Notes: generated by a model not told the origin, from the sequence alone. Shown: positions 8,131 to 16,795, counted from the first letter of the stretch. The stretch: 64,000 nucleotides of DNA from 13-2-20CM-66-19 sp036273735 (GCA_036273735.1 DASUHA010000061.1:1-64000); one strand, 5' to 3'. Translations and numbers: made by a program.

Positions 8131-9599
8131 CAGGAGAGCTTCCTCGTAGGTACGAGCGCGCGGCTGAAGAGCATCTCGAGGGGCCAATGATAGGCGTCCT
8201 TGCTGCAGCGGTAGCGGGCGAGTCGCTGCAGCAGCCGCTTGACGCCGTTGGCCGGCATCCACGCGAGCTCGTGAAAGAACTTGAAGCGCTCGATCAGGCG
8301 GAATTTCTCCGTGGAGACCCATGGACCCGGCTCGCCGGCGACATAGTCGAATACCGCCCAGGCCTCCAGAGTCTGCGGGAGGCGATATCCGCGCTCTACG
8401 GCCTCGATGACCAGCTCACTGCCGGGATAGGGCTTGAAGTAGAAGATCGGCGTCAGAAACTGCGGGCTCATCGAGCGCAGCTTCTTTGCAACATCCAGGC
8501 TCGCCTGGATGCTGGCCGCACTTTCCTCCGGAAAGCCGACGATGAAGGGGAAGTGTCCCGCGATATCGTGTTGCAGCATCTTTTCCGCGGTATGGAATAC
8601 CTGCTCGATGGTGATGTCCTTGCGGATGCGCTTGAGCATTTCGTTGGAGCCGGACTCCACCCCGACGAGCAGACGCCGGCACCCGGACTGTTTGCAGAGT
8701 GCCCAGATCTCCTCCGGCAGCCGCACGCCCTGATCCGCGCGCATGGTCGCCGCCCACGTCACCTTCAACCCGCTGTCGATCATCTGCTGCGCCATTGCCC
8801 GCACGCGCTCGCGCTTCGTGAAGAACGTCTCGTCCTGAAAATTGACGTCATCGAAGTGATATCGATCCCACAGCTCCTTGAGCCGCAGGGCCATGCGGGT
8901 CGGCTCGAGGCCCACCCAGCGACGGCCATATACGAAGGGGTCGGAACAGAATGCGCAGCGGAAGTTGCAGCCTTGCGAAGAGATGTAATCGAGCTGCCGC
9001 TTACCCTTCAGCTCGTAATAGCGGCTCACCGGAATCAAGCCGTAGTCATGAGCACGGAAGTGATCGAGCGGTGCCAGCGGCCGGCGTGGATTCTCCTGGA
9101 TCGACCCGTCCGGCAGCTTGACCGTGCAGCCGGCGCAGTCCCGCAATTCGCGCCCCTCGGCGAGCCGCTGGACGATCTCCGCGAACGTCTCTTCGCCCTG
9201 CCCCTGCACCGTCACATCGACGGCAGACTCCGCCAGGCATTCGCGACCAAACATCGACGGATGCCAGCCTCCCCAGATCACCGGCAGATCCGGCCGCGCC
9301 CGTTTCGCTGCGCGCGATATTTGCAGCGCATCCAGGATCGGCGCGCCCGTGAGGACGGTCACGCCCAGACACACGGCCCCATCGAGGTGCGCGAGAACGG
9401 CTCGCTCCGGGTCCTCCTCGAGGCGACCGTCGACGATGACCACCTCGTAGAGGCTCGGATCGAGGTGAGAGCCGATCGCCAGCAGGGCGAGAGGCATCGT
9501 GAAGAAAACGGCGCAGGGGTTGTAGAGCAGCACCTTCAGGCGCGGCTTGCGCAGCAGCTCGCCTCCCGGCTGCAATGACGATTCAGGCTGGCATGGCAT
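8130..9599 (-). CDS. Cobalamin-binding-type radical SAM protein (second copy)
   Basis: 489 residues. The N-terminal domain (KVLLYNPCAVFF, GVTVLTGAP, VIWGGWHPS at about 107-115) matches the B12-binding fold seen in front of radical SAM cores. The cluster ligands are C211, C215 and C218 (CNFRCAFC), followed by a conserved substrate/SAM region (LLVGVESGSNEMLKRIRK). The PFIVGFPEES segment is typical of the BchE/HpnJ-like family. It is the first gene of the minus-strand radical SAM run. The start is not decided by a strong ribosome site; ATG 9599 is the longest frame, and an AGGGA lies about 14 bases upstream. Its domain order matches the protein at 4833-6350, but the sequences are clearly diverged, so the two probably act at different steps. 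Confidence 0.87.
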   Translation of the reverse strand: MPCQPESSLQPGGELLRKPRLKVLLYNPCAVFFTMPLALLAIGSHLDPSLYEVVIVDGRLEEDPERAVLAHLDGAVCLGVTVLTGAPILDALQISRAAKRARPDLPVIWGGWHPSMFGRECLAESAVDVTVQGQGEETFAEIVQRLAEGRELRDCAGCTVKLPDGSIQENPRRPLAPLDHFRAHDYGLIPVSRYYELKGKRQLDYISSQGCNFRCAFCSDPFVYGRRWVGLEPTRMALRLKELWDRYHFDDVNFQDETFFTKRERVRAMAQQMIDSGLKVTWAATMRADQGVRLPEEIWALCKQSGCRRLLVGVESGSNEMLKRIRKDITIEQVFHTAEKMLQHDIAGHFPFIVGFPEESAASIQASLDVAKKLRSMSPQFLTPIFYFKPYPGSELVIEAVERGYRLPQTLEAWAVFDYVAGEPGPWVSTEKFRLIERFKFFHELAWMPANGVKRLLQRLARYRCSKDAYHWPLEMLFSRALVPTRKLS

Positions 9600-9624
9600 C
9601 GCTTATTTGAGTTCCCTGAGACCA

Positions 9625-9643
9625 CTGCCGGGTTCACCGGCAG
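9625..9643. other. Perfect 7-bp hairpin upstream of the radical SAM run
   Basis: CTGCCGG and CCGGCAG flank a 5-base loop in the 146-base gap between the DUF2891 gene end and the second B12-radical SAM gene. No T-run follows on either strand, so this is not a clean intrinsic terminator. It sits about 25 bases upstream of ATG 9599 and could be a transcript-end stem for the DUF969 operon or a 5' leader structure. The rest of the gap shows nothing recognisable. Confidence 0.3.
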
Positions 9644-9745
9644 ACGGCCGTCAGGCGCAAAGCCGGGCCGCACTGCGGTTGAGTGCCCGGGTGTGCGCTC
9701 GCCGTTCAAAGAGCCGGCGGACGGGTACAGCGCCCGCGGGACGGA

Positions 9746-10765
9746 CTATTGCCGATCCGAATCGAGCGCGAGCAGCGCATAGGTGGCGAGCCAGTGCTCG
9801 CCCGCGTAGTTGCCGGCGAGGTGGCCAAGGGCGCTCGTGAGATGCGCATCGATCGCCGCCTCGGCCCTTTCCCGCAATGGATCGGCCGCAGGCCGGTCCG
9901 CCACGATGCACCGCCAGCACCAGGCGCGGGAGAGATTCAGGCCGTCGAGGTGCGCGATCTTGCCGTCACCGCGGTCGCTGACCGTGGCAGGCGTGAAGAG
10001 GGTCGCAGGCTCCCCGCGCCCCGCCTCCGGCAGGAATGCGGCGAACCAGGCGGCAAACTCCTCCTTCGGGAGGACGTCGGCCATGAGCGCCGCTTCCATG
10101 AGCGCCGGTGACAGGAACTCGTCTTGAGACGGCTCCCAGGCAGGGCAGCCGCTATCCGCCTGATACCAGCGCAGGGCGGCATCGCCGCAGAGGCCGGCGA
10201 ACCCGAAGTTGCGCGCCGCAACCGCGTATTCGCGGGCAAGGAGAAGCGCGAAGGCCGTGTTCGCGTGAGCTCCCGCGCGCACCGGATAGGTTGCAAGCGG
10301 CAGATACGCCTCGAAGCGGCGGACGAACTCTTTCGCAAGGGGCGCGAGGGTCCCGGCCCAGCGCCGTCCTTCTGCGGTCTCGTGCCGCAGCAGCTCGGCC
10401 TGGAGCGCGAGCGCCCAGGCCCACCCATAGGGCCGCTCGAAGCCCCGCGTCGCGGGCTGCTCGAGATAGCGCAGCTCACCGGCCACTTTCTCCGCCGTGA
10501 GCTGCTCATCGAGCAGCGCGCGGATCGGAGCTGCTTCCGGCAGATGGGGAAACCGCCGGTAGAGCCGGGCGAGGAGCCAGTGACCGTGCACGCACGAGTG
10601 CCAGTCGAAGCTGCCGAAGAAGATCGGGTGCAGCGTGCGGGGGGTCTTGAGGTCCTGGGGCCCGGTCATCACGTGATCGAGCTTGTTGGGAAACTCGCGT
10701 GTGAGGTGGCCGAGTGCGATGCCGGCGAAGCGCGCGGCGAATTCCGGGGTCAGGGTCTGTGGCAC
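9746..10765 (-). CDS. DUF2891 family protein
   Basis: 339 residues from GTG 10765, with GAGG seven bases upstream. The sequence matches the DUF2891 pattern: HPIFFGSFDWHSCVHGHW near residues 47-64, a repeated RPYGWAWALAL helix, AHANTAFAL and a C-terminal NYAGEHWLATYALLAL. The repeating Trp/His-rich helices suggest an alpha/alpha-barrel-like soluble enzyme, but no activity is established to my knowledge. There is no signal peptide. It is the last gene of the DUF969-DUF979-DUF2891 set, 12 bases after DUF979, so it probably handles the compound that the membrane pair transports. Function remains unassigned. Confidence 0.85.
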   Translation of the reverse strand: MPQTLTPEFAARFAGIALGHLTREFPNKLDHVMTGPQDLKTPRTLHPIFFGSFDWHSCVHGHWLLARLYRRFPHLPEAAPIRALLDEQLTAEKVAGELRYLEQPATRGFERPYGWAWALALQAELLRHETAEGRRWAGTLAPLAKEFVRRFEAYLPLATYPVRAGAHANTAFALLLAREYAVAARNFGFAGLCGDAALRWYQADSGCPAWEPSQDEFLSPALMEAALMADVLPKEEFAAWFAAFLPEAGRGEPATLFTPATVSDRGDGKIAHLDGLNLSRAWCWRCIVADRPAADPLRERAEAAIDAHLTSALGHLAGNYAGEHWLATYALLALDSDRQ

Positions 10766-10777
10766 GAGGCACCTCGG

Positions 10778-11731
10778 TCAGAATCGAAATACCAGCAGGT
10801 ACATCAGGATGATGTTGCAGACGAGGAGCGGAATCGCGGTCGGGATCTGCACACGGATCACCCCGTTGCGGTCGGGGAGCTCGAGCAGCGCGGCCGGTAC
10901 GATGTTGTAGTTGGCTGCCATGGGCGTGGCCAGCGTTCCGCAGTATCCGGCGAGCATACCGACGGCACCCATGATAGCCGGATCACCGCCGAAGCGATGT
11001 ACGATGAGCGGGACTCCGATGGCCGCCGTCATCACGGGGAACGCGGCGAAGGCATTCCCCATCACCATCGTGAAGAGCGCCATGCCGACACAATAAGCGA
11101 CTACCGCCGCAAGCGGATGGCCGAGCGGCAGCCACGTGATCGCGATGTGTCCGACCGCTGCCCCGACGCCGGAGATCGCGAACACCGCACCGAGCGAGGC
11201 CAGCAGCTGCGGCAGGATGATCGCCCAACCGATCGCATCGCAGAGGCGCCGCCCCTCCTCCACGGGCGCGAGCGGCGGCGGCCTGAATCGCAACACGGCG
11301 ACGAGCAGCGCAACGACGATGCCGAGGGCGAGGGCGATCAAGGTCACCTGTTTCGGATCGGCGAGCGGCGTCCCATGAATGCCGAGCCTGCCCAGCGTCA
11401 ATGTTCCGACAATGGCGATCGCCGGGATGAGGAGCGCAGGAGTGAGGATGGAATTGCCTTTGACCCTGGCGCTCGCCTCGCGCTCCGCGACGGAGGTGGT
11501 CTTGGGCGATCCCAGTCCCATGGCGCTCGAGCCCAGCACCATGAGTGCCAGCACGAGTATGCCGTTGGCCACATCGCCCAACTCCGAGCCGAAGAGAAAG
11601 CTCACCGCGAGCAGAGCCCAGAAGGCGCCGTTGCCGATGCGCCTGCGGTTGGCGCGATCGCCAAAGCTGCGCACGGAAACGGCAGCGAACATGGCGCCCG
11701 CGAGCCAATAGACCTGCTCGAGGCCGATCAG
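10778..11731 (-). CDS. DUF979 family membrane protein, probable permease subunit; CTG start
   Basis: About 317 residues with some ten hydrophobic segments (for example LIPAIAIVGTLTLG, LIALALGIVVALLVAVL, IILPQLLASLGAVFAI, MVMGNAFAAFPVMTAAIG, and the C-terminal IPLLVCNIILMYLLV). This is the DUF979 pattern, a family that resembles carboxylate/ion permeases and is always paired with DUF969. No ATG, GTG or TTG fits the family N-terminus (xIGLEQVYWLAG). The best start is CTG at 11731, overlapping the DUF969 stop as CTGA, with GGAG placed 8 bases upstream. The in-frame ATG at 11830 would lie 100 bases inside DUF969. The substrate is unknown. Confidence 0.82.
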   Translation of the reverse strand: MIGLEQVYWLAGAMFAAVSVRSFGDRANRRRIGNGAFWALLAVSFLFGSELGDVANGILVLALMVLGSSAMGLGSPKTTSVAEREASARVKGNSILTPALLIPAIAIVGTLTLGRLGIHGTPLADPKQVTLIALALGIVVALLVAVLRFRPPPLAPVEEGRRLCDAIGWAIILPQLLASLGAVFAISGVGAAVGHIAITWLPLGHPLAAVVAYCVGMALFTMVMGNAFAAFPVMTAAIGVPLIVHRFGGDPAIMGAVGMLAGYCGTLATPMAANYNIVPAALLELPDRNGVIRVQIPTAIPLLVCNIILMYLLVFRF

Positions 11732-12411
11732 GGCTGCTTCTCCGCGGCAAGCCGCTTGAGCCGCGTATCGAGCCGCCAGAGACGCACGCCGTGAATCGCG
11801 AACGCCATGAGCGCCGTAGGAATGGCCCATAGCGACAGCCGCAGCGGCGGGATATCGAAGCCGCTCTGCTGCAGGAAGCCCTTGATGAGGAGGATGGAGG
11901 AGACCGCGATGAAGATGTCCTCGCCAAAGAATGCGCCCACATTGTCGGCGGACGCCGCGTAGGCCCGGATGAGATGGCGCAGCCGATCGGAAATGGGCCC
12001 GAGCTTCACTTCGGCGGCCGCCTCGGCCATGGGCGCAATCAGCGGGCGGACGGTCTGCGCCTGGCCGCAGAGGGACGTCAGTCCGATCGCCACGGTGACC
12101 TGCCGCAGCGCGAGATACGCAATCAACAGCCGGCCCACGGTCGCGGCCTGCACCTGCCCGATCACTATCCGGGCACGCTCCTGCAACCCCTCGCGCTCGA
12201 GCAGGCCGATCACCGGCAGGATGAGCCAGATGATCGATACGTAGCGGTTGTCGTTGAAGGCCTTGCCGAGGGCGCCAATGATGTGTAGCGGCGCGAGGCC
12301 TGCGGCGAGGCCGGTCGTGAGCGCGGATGCCACGATGACGATGAGCGGGTTGAGGCCCGCGGCAAAGCCGATCACGAGGACGGCGATCCCGAGCAGAGGC
12401 CAGAGGCTCAT
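11728..12411 (-). CDS. DUF969 family membrane protein, partner of DUF979
   Basis: About 227 residues from ATG 12411 (MSLWPLLG), the usual family beginning; an in-frame ATG at 12435 would add MRFAKRNP, and neither has a strong ribosome site. Hydrophobic segments include LLGIAVLVIGFAAGLNPLIV, TTGLAAGLAPLHIIGAL, YVSIIWLILPVIGLLE and FIAVSSILLIKGFL. A conserved central stretch reads YVSIIWLILPVIGLLEREGL. DUF969 and DUF979 are adjacent in most genomes that carry them and are thought to form one transport system. I recall them near 5-oxoproline/pyroglutamyl genes in some bacteria, but this was not checked and no such gene lies here. Translation is coupled to DUF979 through CTGA. Confidence 0.85.
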   Translation of the reverse strand: MSLWPLLGIAVLVIGFAAGLNPLIVIVASALTTGLAAGLAPLHIIGALGKAFNDNRYVSIIWLILPVIGLLEREGLQERARIVIGQVQAATVGRLLIAYLALRQVTVAIGLTSLCGQAQTVRPLIAPMAEAAAEVKLGPISDRLRHLIRAYAASADNVGAFFGEDIFIAVSSILLIKGFLQQSGFDIPPLRLSLWAIPTALMAFAIHGVRLWRLDTRLKRLAAEKQP

Positions 12412-12638
12412 GGGGTTTCTTTTTGCAAAGCGCATGCCGTCACGAAGGCCACTGAATCATAGCTTATCGGACCTGCAGAACGGGTCTCGCGGGGTGAATC
12501 CGCCGAGCGCCTGGTCTCAAGAAAGAGAGGTGGACGCCGCTAAGGTCCAAGTCCGATTCAGAACCGATCCGCAATGGATTTCACCTAATACAGGGTGGCG
12601 TGAGAGGGGAGTACATTGCCCGCTGGAGAAGCCCACCC

Positions 12639-13124
12639 ATGCGCTTGAGCGCTCCCGCACGTCTTCGCGGAACACGCGAGCGCATCCGAGGCTTCACTCT
12701 GCTCGAGCTGCTGCTGGCAGTCGTGGTGATGGCGACGCTCGCCACTCTGGCGATCGCTGCCTATTCGTCCTACATGGAGCAGGCCAGGGTGAGCCGAGCC
12801 GAGCAGGACCTCACCTCCATCGAGGCCCGGATCGCCACCTACGAGACGACCAACAGCGATCCGCCGACGTCGCTGGCGCAGATCGGTGAGGCCGCGCTGC
12901 TCGATCCCTGGGGACACCCGTACCGCTATCTCGATTTCACCGGTCTGCGCGGCCCGGGGCAGATGCGCAAGGATCACAATCTCGTTCCCATCAACAGTGA
13001 CTACGATCTCTACAGCGCCGGCCACGACGGTTCGACCCTGCCGCCCCTCACCGCCCCGGTGAGCCACGATGATGTGGTTCGCGCGAACGACGGCGGCTTC
13101 ATCGGTATGGCCTCGGATTACTGA
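12639..13124 (+). CDS. GspG-like type II secretion/type IV pilin-family pseudopilin
   Basis: 161 residues from ATG 12639, with GGAG ten bases upstream; the frame is open from 12600. After a basic leader (RLRGTRERIRG), the prepilin peptidase site G-FTLLELLLAVVVMATLA has the required Phe at +1 and Glu at +5, followed by the hydrophobic helix. The body carries DPWGHPYRY and DYDLYSAGHDG, hallmarks of the major pseudopilin GspG and its calcium-binding loop. The C-terminus (NDGGFIGMASDY) is typical of a GspG-like side family. No other secretion gene lies nearby, so it is an orphan that must use a prepilin peptidase and assembly platform encoded elsewhere. Two bases separate it from the GGDEF-EAL gene. 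Confidence 0.85.
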   Translation: MRLSAPARLRGTRERIRGFTLLELLLAVVVMATLATLAIAAYSSYMEQARVSRAEQDLTSIEARIATYETTNSDPPTSLAQIGEAALLDPWGHPYRYLDFTGLRGPGQMRKDHNLVPINSDYDLYSAGHDGSTLPPLTAPVSHDDVVRANDGGFIGMASDY

Positions 13125-13126
13125 CC

Positions 13127-15454
13127 GTGCGGCTTCGGCTCAGTGATACTCATCTGGGCGGCCGCCTGGCGCGCCGGCTGCTGTTGGTGTTCGTCCTCGC
13201 CTCCGTCACCCCCGTACTGCTCACGAGCTTTCTAGGCTATCGCCAGCTCATCCGCGGCGCCGATGCTGCGCGGGCTCGCACTCTGCACGAGGAGGCCAAG
13301 GAATCTGCGCTGAGCTTCCTCTCGCAGTTGCAGGCCGCCAGCGCGGAGCTGGCGCTCGTCAATCCGAACGCGCCGGGATCGGTCGGCACGCCTGCGTCCT
13401 GGCCATATCCGTTCACTGCCATCTCATTCGTCCCCGTCGGCACGCGCTCGCAATGGGCGAGCGCGCTTGCAACGGTATCCGAGCGGATGCGGACGCCGCT
13501 CATGGCGGGGCAGCCGGTGCTCATCTGGAGGCGATCCGCTCATGGCCGTCCGCAGCTCTGGCTGATACGGCCGCAACTCTTCCGATCGCGGCTGGCGTTC
13601 GGCTCGCTCGACACGCCACGAATGCTCGATCAGGCGCGTCCGCCCGACTCCGGCACCGGCATTGCGCTCGCCGACAGCACCGCCACGTTCGCACTCATCC
13701 GCGGCGCAAGCGACTCCGTGCCCCCGCGAGTGTTCCGGCGGATGACAGAGGCTGCCGCCCACGGCTCGCTCGCGACCTTCTGGCGCGGCCGGGATGGAAG
13801 TTGGCGCGGAAGCGCCTGGAATCTCTTTCTGCAGAGCGGTTTCGCCGCCCCGCCGATCCGCGTCATCATCTGCGAGCCCAATACCAACTCGGTCGTCGGC
13901 CTTGCCGGATTGCGGCTCACGATTCCGCTGATGCTGCTCGGAACCATGGCATTCGCGATCTGGCTCGCCATCGCGCAGCTTCGTCGTTATCTCGGGCCTC
14001 TCGCGACCCTGACGGCGGCGACGCGTCAGCTCGGTGAGAGCAACTTCGAGGTCGAAGTCCGCATACGAACCGGCGACGAGCTGGCCGATCTCGGCGAGGA
14101 TTTCAACCGCATGGCCCGCAGTCTGCGTGACCAGCATCGCGAGCTGGAGCGACGGGCCCATATCGATGGGCTGACCGGACTCAGCAATCGCGACTTCTTC
14201 CGGCAGCAGCTGCGCGAGTGTCTCTCATCCGGACAGACCTCCGCCCTGCTCTACATCGACCTCGATGAATTCAAGAAAGTCAACGACAGCGCAGGTCACG
14301 AGGCCGGCGACACGCTGTTGAAAGAGGTGGCGGACAGGCTGAGGTGCTGCGCGCAGCAGGATGATGCGGTGGCTCGCCTGGGGGGCGACGAATTCGCAAT
14401 CATGCTCGCCAGTGGCGCAGGCGCGGCGGCCGCAGCCGCAGCGCGAATCCTCGAGGCCATGCAGACGCCGATCGCCGTTGCCGGCGCAGAGCGGCGCGTC
14501 TCCGCCAGCATCGGCGTCGCTTTGATTCCAGCCGATGGGACCACCGTCGACCTGCTGCTGCGCAACGCGGATATTGCGATGTATCACGCGAAGGAGCAGG
14601 GCCGCAACGGCATGGCGCTCTTCTCGCCCGAGATGCATCGCCGGATGGAGGAGCGGATCTCGATCGAGGTCGCACTGCAGGCGGCCGTCGCCCACGGCGA
14701 GTTGCGGCTCTACTATCAGCCGATCATGCGCGCCGGACAGCTCGCGGGCGTCGAGGCTCTGGTACGCTGGGCACGCCCCGCCGGAGCCGAGATCGGCCCC
14801 GGCGAGTTCATTCCGATCGCCGAGCAGAGCGGCCTCATCCTCAAGATCGGCGACTGGGTTCTGGAGCGGGCATGCGCAGACTTCGCCCAATGGCGCAGTG
14901 CCGGCATCGCACCGGGCTATGTCTCCATCAATGTCGCGCCCAAGCAGCTGCAGTCGAGCGGCTTCCTCGAGCAATTGCATGTGCACATGAGTGAGCGGGG
15001 GATGGATGCCGCTGAGATACAACTGGAGGTCACCGAAGGGGCCATCGCCAATGGGCCTCAGGTCATCGCAACACTCGAGAGACTTCACGATCTCGGACTG
15101 CGCCTGGCGCTCGATGACTTCGGCACCGGCTATTCTTCGCTGAGCCAACTGCAGCGGCTGCCCTTCGATGTGGTGAAGATCGACCGTTCGTTCATCGTGG
15201 AGCTGCCGGACAGCCTGATCGCCCTGCAGTTGGTGCGGACCATCCTGCGCATGACGCAAGGCCTCGACAAGCTGGCCGTGGCGGAGGGTGTCGAGACCGA
15301 AGCGCAGCGCGACGTGCTCCACGAGCTCGGGTGTAGCGCGATGCAAGGCTACCTCTTCGGCAGGCCGGTACCGGAACGGCAGATCCGCGGGCTGCTCGAA
15401 GCGGCCGCAGACCAGCCACGAGCCCCGCGCTCGAGCCGGACAGCCCGCGCATAG
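13127..15454 (+). CDS. Membrane GGDEF-EAL bifunctional c-di-GMP protein with HAMP domain
   Basis: 775 residues from GTG 13127. A TM helix (about 17-37) and a second (about 262-285) bracket a periplasmic sensor domain of roughly 220 residues. A HAMP segment follows, then GGDEF (about 419-423, intact GGDEF) and EAL (EALVRW near 542), with DDFGTGYSS and the KIDRSF segment preserved. Both the cyclase and the phosphodiesterase look catalytically competent, so net activity depends on the sensor. Encoded two bases after the pseudopilin, it may tie c-di-GMP level to pilus-like or secretion assembly. The C-terminal 25 residues are basic and low in complexity. Confidence 0.9.
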   Translation: MRLRLSDTHLGGRLARRLLLVFVLASVTPVLLTSFLGYRQLIRGADAARARTLHEEAKESALSFLSQLQAASAELALVNPNAPGSVGTPASWPYPFTAISFVPVGTRSQWASALATVSERMRTPLMAGQPVLIWRRSAHGRPQLWLIRPQLFRSRLAFGSLDTPRMLDQARPPDSGTGIALADSTATFALIRGASDSVPPRVFRRMTEAAAHGSLATFWRGRDGSWRGSAWNLFLQSGFAAPPIRVIICEPNTNSVVGLAGLRLTIPLMLLGTMAFAIWLAIAQLRRYLGPLATLTAATRQLGESNFEVEVRIRTGDELADLGEDFNRMARSLRDQHRELERRAHIDGLTGLSNRDFFRQQLRECLSSGQTSALLYIDLDEFKKVNDSAGHEAGDTLLKEVADRLRCCAQQDDAVARLGGDEFAIMLASGAGAAAAAAARILEAMQTPIAVAGAERRVSASIGVALIPADGTTVDLLLRNADIAMYHAKEQGRNGMALFSPEMHRRMEERISIEVALQAAVAHGELRLYYQPIMRAGQLAGVEALVRWARPAGAEIGPGEFIPIAEQSGLILKIGDWVLERACADFAQWRSAGIAPGYVSINVAPKQLQSSGFLEQLHVHMSERGMDAAEIQLEVTEGAIANGPQVIATLERLHDLGLRLALDDFGTGYSSLSQLQRLPFDVVKIDRSFIVELPDSLIALQLVRTILRMTQGLDKLAVAEGVETEAQRDVLHELGCSAMQGYLFGRPVPERQIRGLLEAAADQPRAPRSSRTARA

Positions 15455-15470
15455 CTCGAGCGGCTGGCTC

Positions 15471-15491
15471 AGCGCCTCACAACGAGGCGCT
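15471..15491. terminator. Bidirectional hairpin between convergent genes
   Basis: AGCGCCTC, a 5-base loop ACAAC and GAGGCGCT form a perfect 8-bp GC-rich stem in the 37-base gap between the GGDEF-EAL stop and the SGNH hydrolase stop. Its position between two converging stops fits a shared terminator. There is no T-run, so it may act with Rho or by blocking polymerase from either side. Confidence 0.6.
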
Positions 15492-16778
15492 TCAGCGGCT
15501 CTGCGGCCTCGATGCCAAAGGCGGCCGGCGTGTGAAGAGCTCGAGTGGAATGGCTGCCGCCATGGCGCGATACCCGGCCGGTGAAGGATGCAGATGGTCG
15601 CCGCAATCGTAGGCCGGCAGCAGACGGTCCGGATGTTTGGGATCCCGCACCACGCGGTCGAAGTCGATGACGGCATCGAAGTGCCCCGGTTGCCGGATCC
15701 AGGCATTGATCGCCTGTCGATCGGCCTCGCTCGCGGCCGCGGGATGGTAGTAGTCTGATCCCGTGTAGGGCGTGATCGTTGCGCCAATGGCGGTGATGCC
15801 GTGCGCGTGTGCGCGCAGAATGATTTGCTCGTAGGCACCGATGATCTGGCGAACGAGCATCGTGTGCTGCGTCGCGGAGATCGGCGCCAGCCTCGCGGAC
15901 TCGCCGAGGTCGTTCACGCCTTCGAGCAGAATCAGATAGCGCACGCCGGCCTGCGCGAGCACATCGCGATCGAAGCGCGCCAGGGCATTGGGGCCGAGAC
16001 CATCGAGGAGCAGGCGATTGCCTCCTATCCCGGCATTGAGCACGCTCAGCTCGCGCGTGGCGGGCGCGGCCTGGAGGCGCCGCGCCAAGTCATCGGGCCA
16101 GCGCGTGTCGGTGTTGGTCACCGTCGCATGCCCGTCCGTGATCGAATCGCCGAGCGCGACGATCGCAGCCCGAGCGGCGCTGTCGCGAACGTCAACGGCC
16201 GAGATCATGAACCAGTGCTCGACTGTGGTCGCGCCTGTCAGCGTGGCATCCGCCACATGATTGCCGTGCACCAGGAAGGAGGTCTCCCGCGAGCCCGGAT
16301 GGCTCGTCTGCTGCTCAGGTGGCTCCTCCAGATAGAGCGTGATCGCGAGGTCAGAAAGTGCGTGCGCATCGAAGGTGATGGGATCGGAGTCGTACTCTGC
16401 GCCGGCCGGGATCGTCACCGACGGGCTGCCGGCGAATGTCAGAGCTCTGTCGGTTGCGGCATCGATGCTTCCCGCTTGCCTGGATACCGGCCGCGCAACG
16501 TGGACGGCAAGGATCGAGAGCGGCGCCGTTCCAAAGGCATTCGACACCCGCACGCGCAGCTCCCGGCCCCCGGCCGTCAGATGGACGATCTGCCGCAGCG
16601 TCGCATCCCGCAGCGCCTCGGCGGGAAGGGCGTTCGCAGCTTCCGGGATCTGCTGCGAGGAGGCCCACGACCCGACCCAGCCCCCCGTTGGAACCCCGTT
16701 CGCCCGGACGCCCGCCGGCGAGAAATACACTGCCAGCACGGCGCAAAGCACGGCGCGCGGCCATAGGCGCTCACTCAT
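15492..16778 (-). CDS. Exported SGNH/GDSL-family hydrolase
   Basis: 428 residues with an N-terminal signal peptide (residues 1-26, ending near GVRA). After an about 170-residue N-terminal beta-rich region (VGSWASSQQIPEA opening, typical of extracellular GDSL esterases), the catalytic blocks appear: GDSITD (210-215, nucleophile Ser), GGN (252-254), GVND (287-290) and DHLHP (394-398, catalytic Asp/His). It should hydrolyse ester bonds in the periplasm or outside the cell: lipid, acetylated sugar or polyester. It is the last gene of the thiolase/ammonia-lyase run, 17 bases after the latter. The natural substrate is unknown. Confidence 0.9.
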   Translation of the reverse strand: MSERLWPRAVLCAVLAVYFSPAGVRANGVPTGGWVGSWASSQQIPEAANALPAEALRDATLRQIVHLTAGGRELRVRVSNAFGTAPLSILAVHVARPVSRQAGSIDAATDRALTFAGSPSVTIPAGAEYDSDPITFDAHALSDLAITLYLEEPPEQQTSHPGSRETSFLVHGNHVADATLTGATTVEHWFMISAVDVRDSAARAAIVALGDSITDGHATVTNTDTRWPDDLARRLQAAPATRELSVLNAGIGGNRLLLDGLGPNALARFDRDVLAQAGVRYLILLEGVNDLGESARLAPISATQHTMLVRQIIGAYEQIILRAHAHGITAIGATITPYTGSDYYHPAAASEADRQAINAWIRQPGHFDAVIDFDRVVRDPKHPDRLLPAYDCGDHLHPSPAGYRAMAAAIPLELFTRRPPLASRPQSR

Positions 16779-16795
16779 CGATCGCCCACGGGATC

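Noticed and set aside
4833..9599. RiPP biosynthesis cluster
   Set aside because: Radical SAM enzymes are present, but no short precursor-like frame, leader-binding domain or peptidase-type exporter was seen in or between these genes.
10124..11794. 556-codon plus-strand frame across the DUF2891/DUF979 genes
   Set aside because: Rich in Arg, Glu, His and Asp with no motif, and exactly antisense to membrane-helix codons of DUF979; it is a shadow of the real gene.
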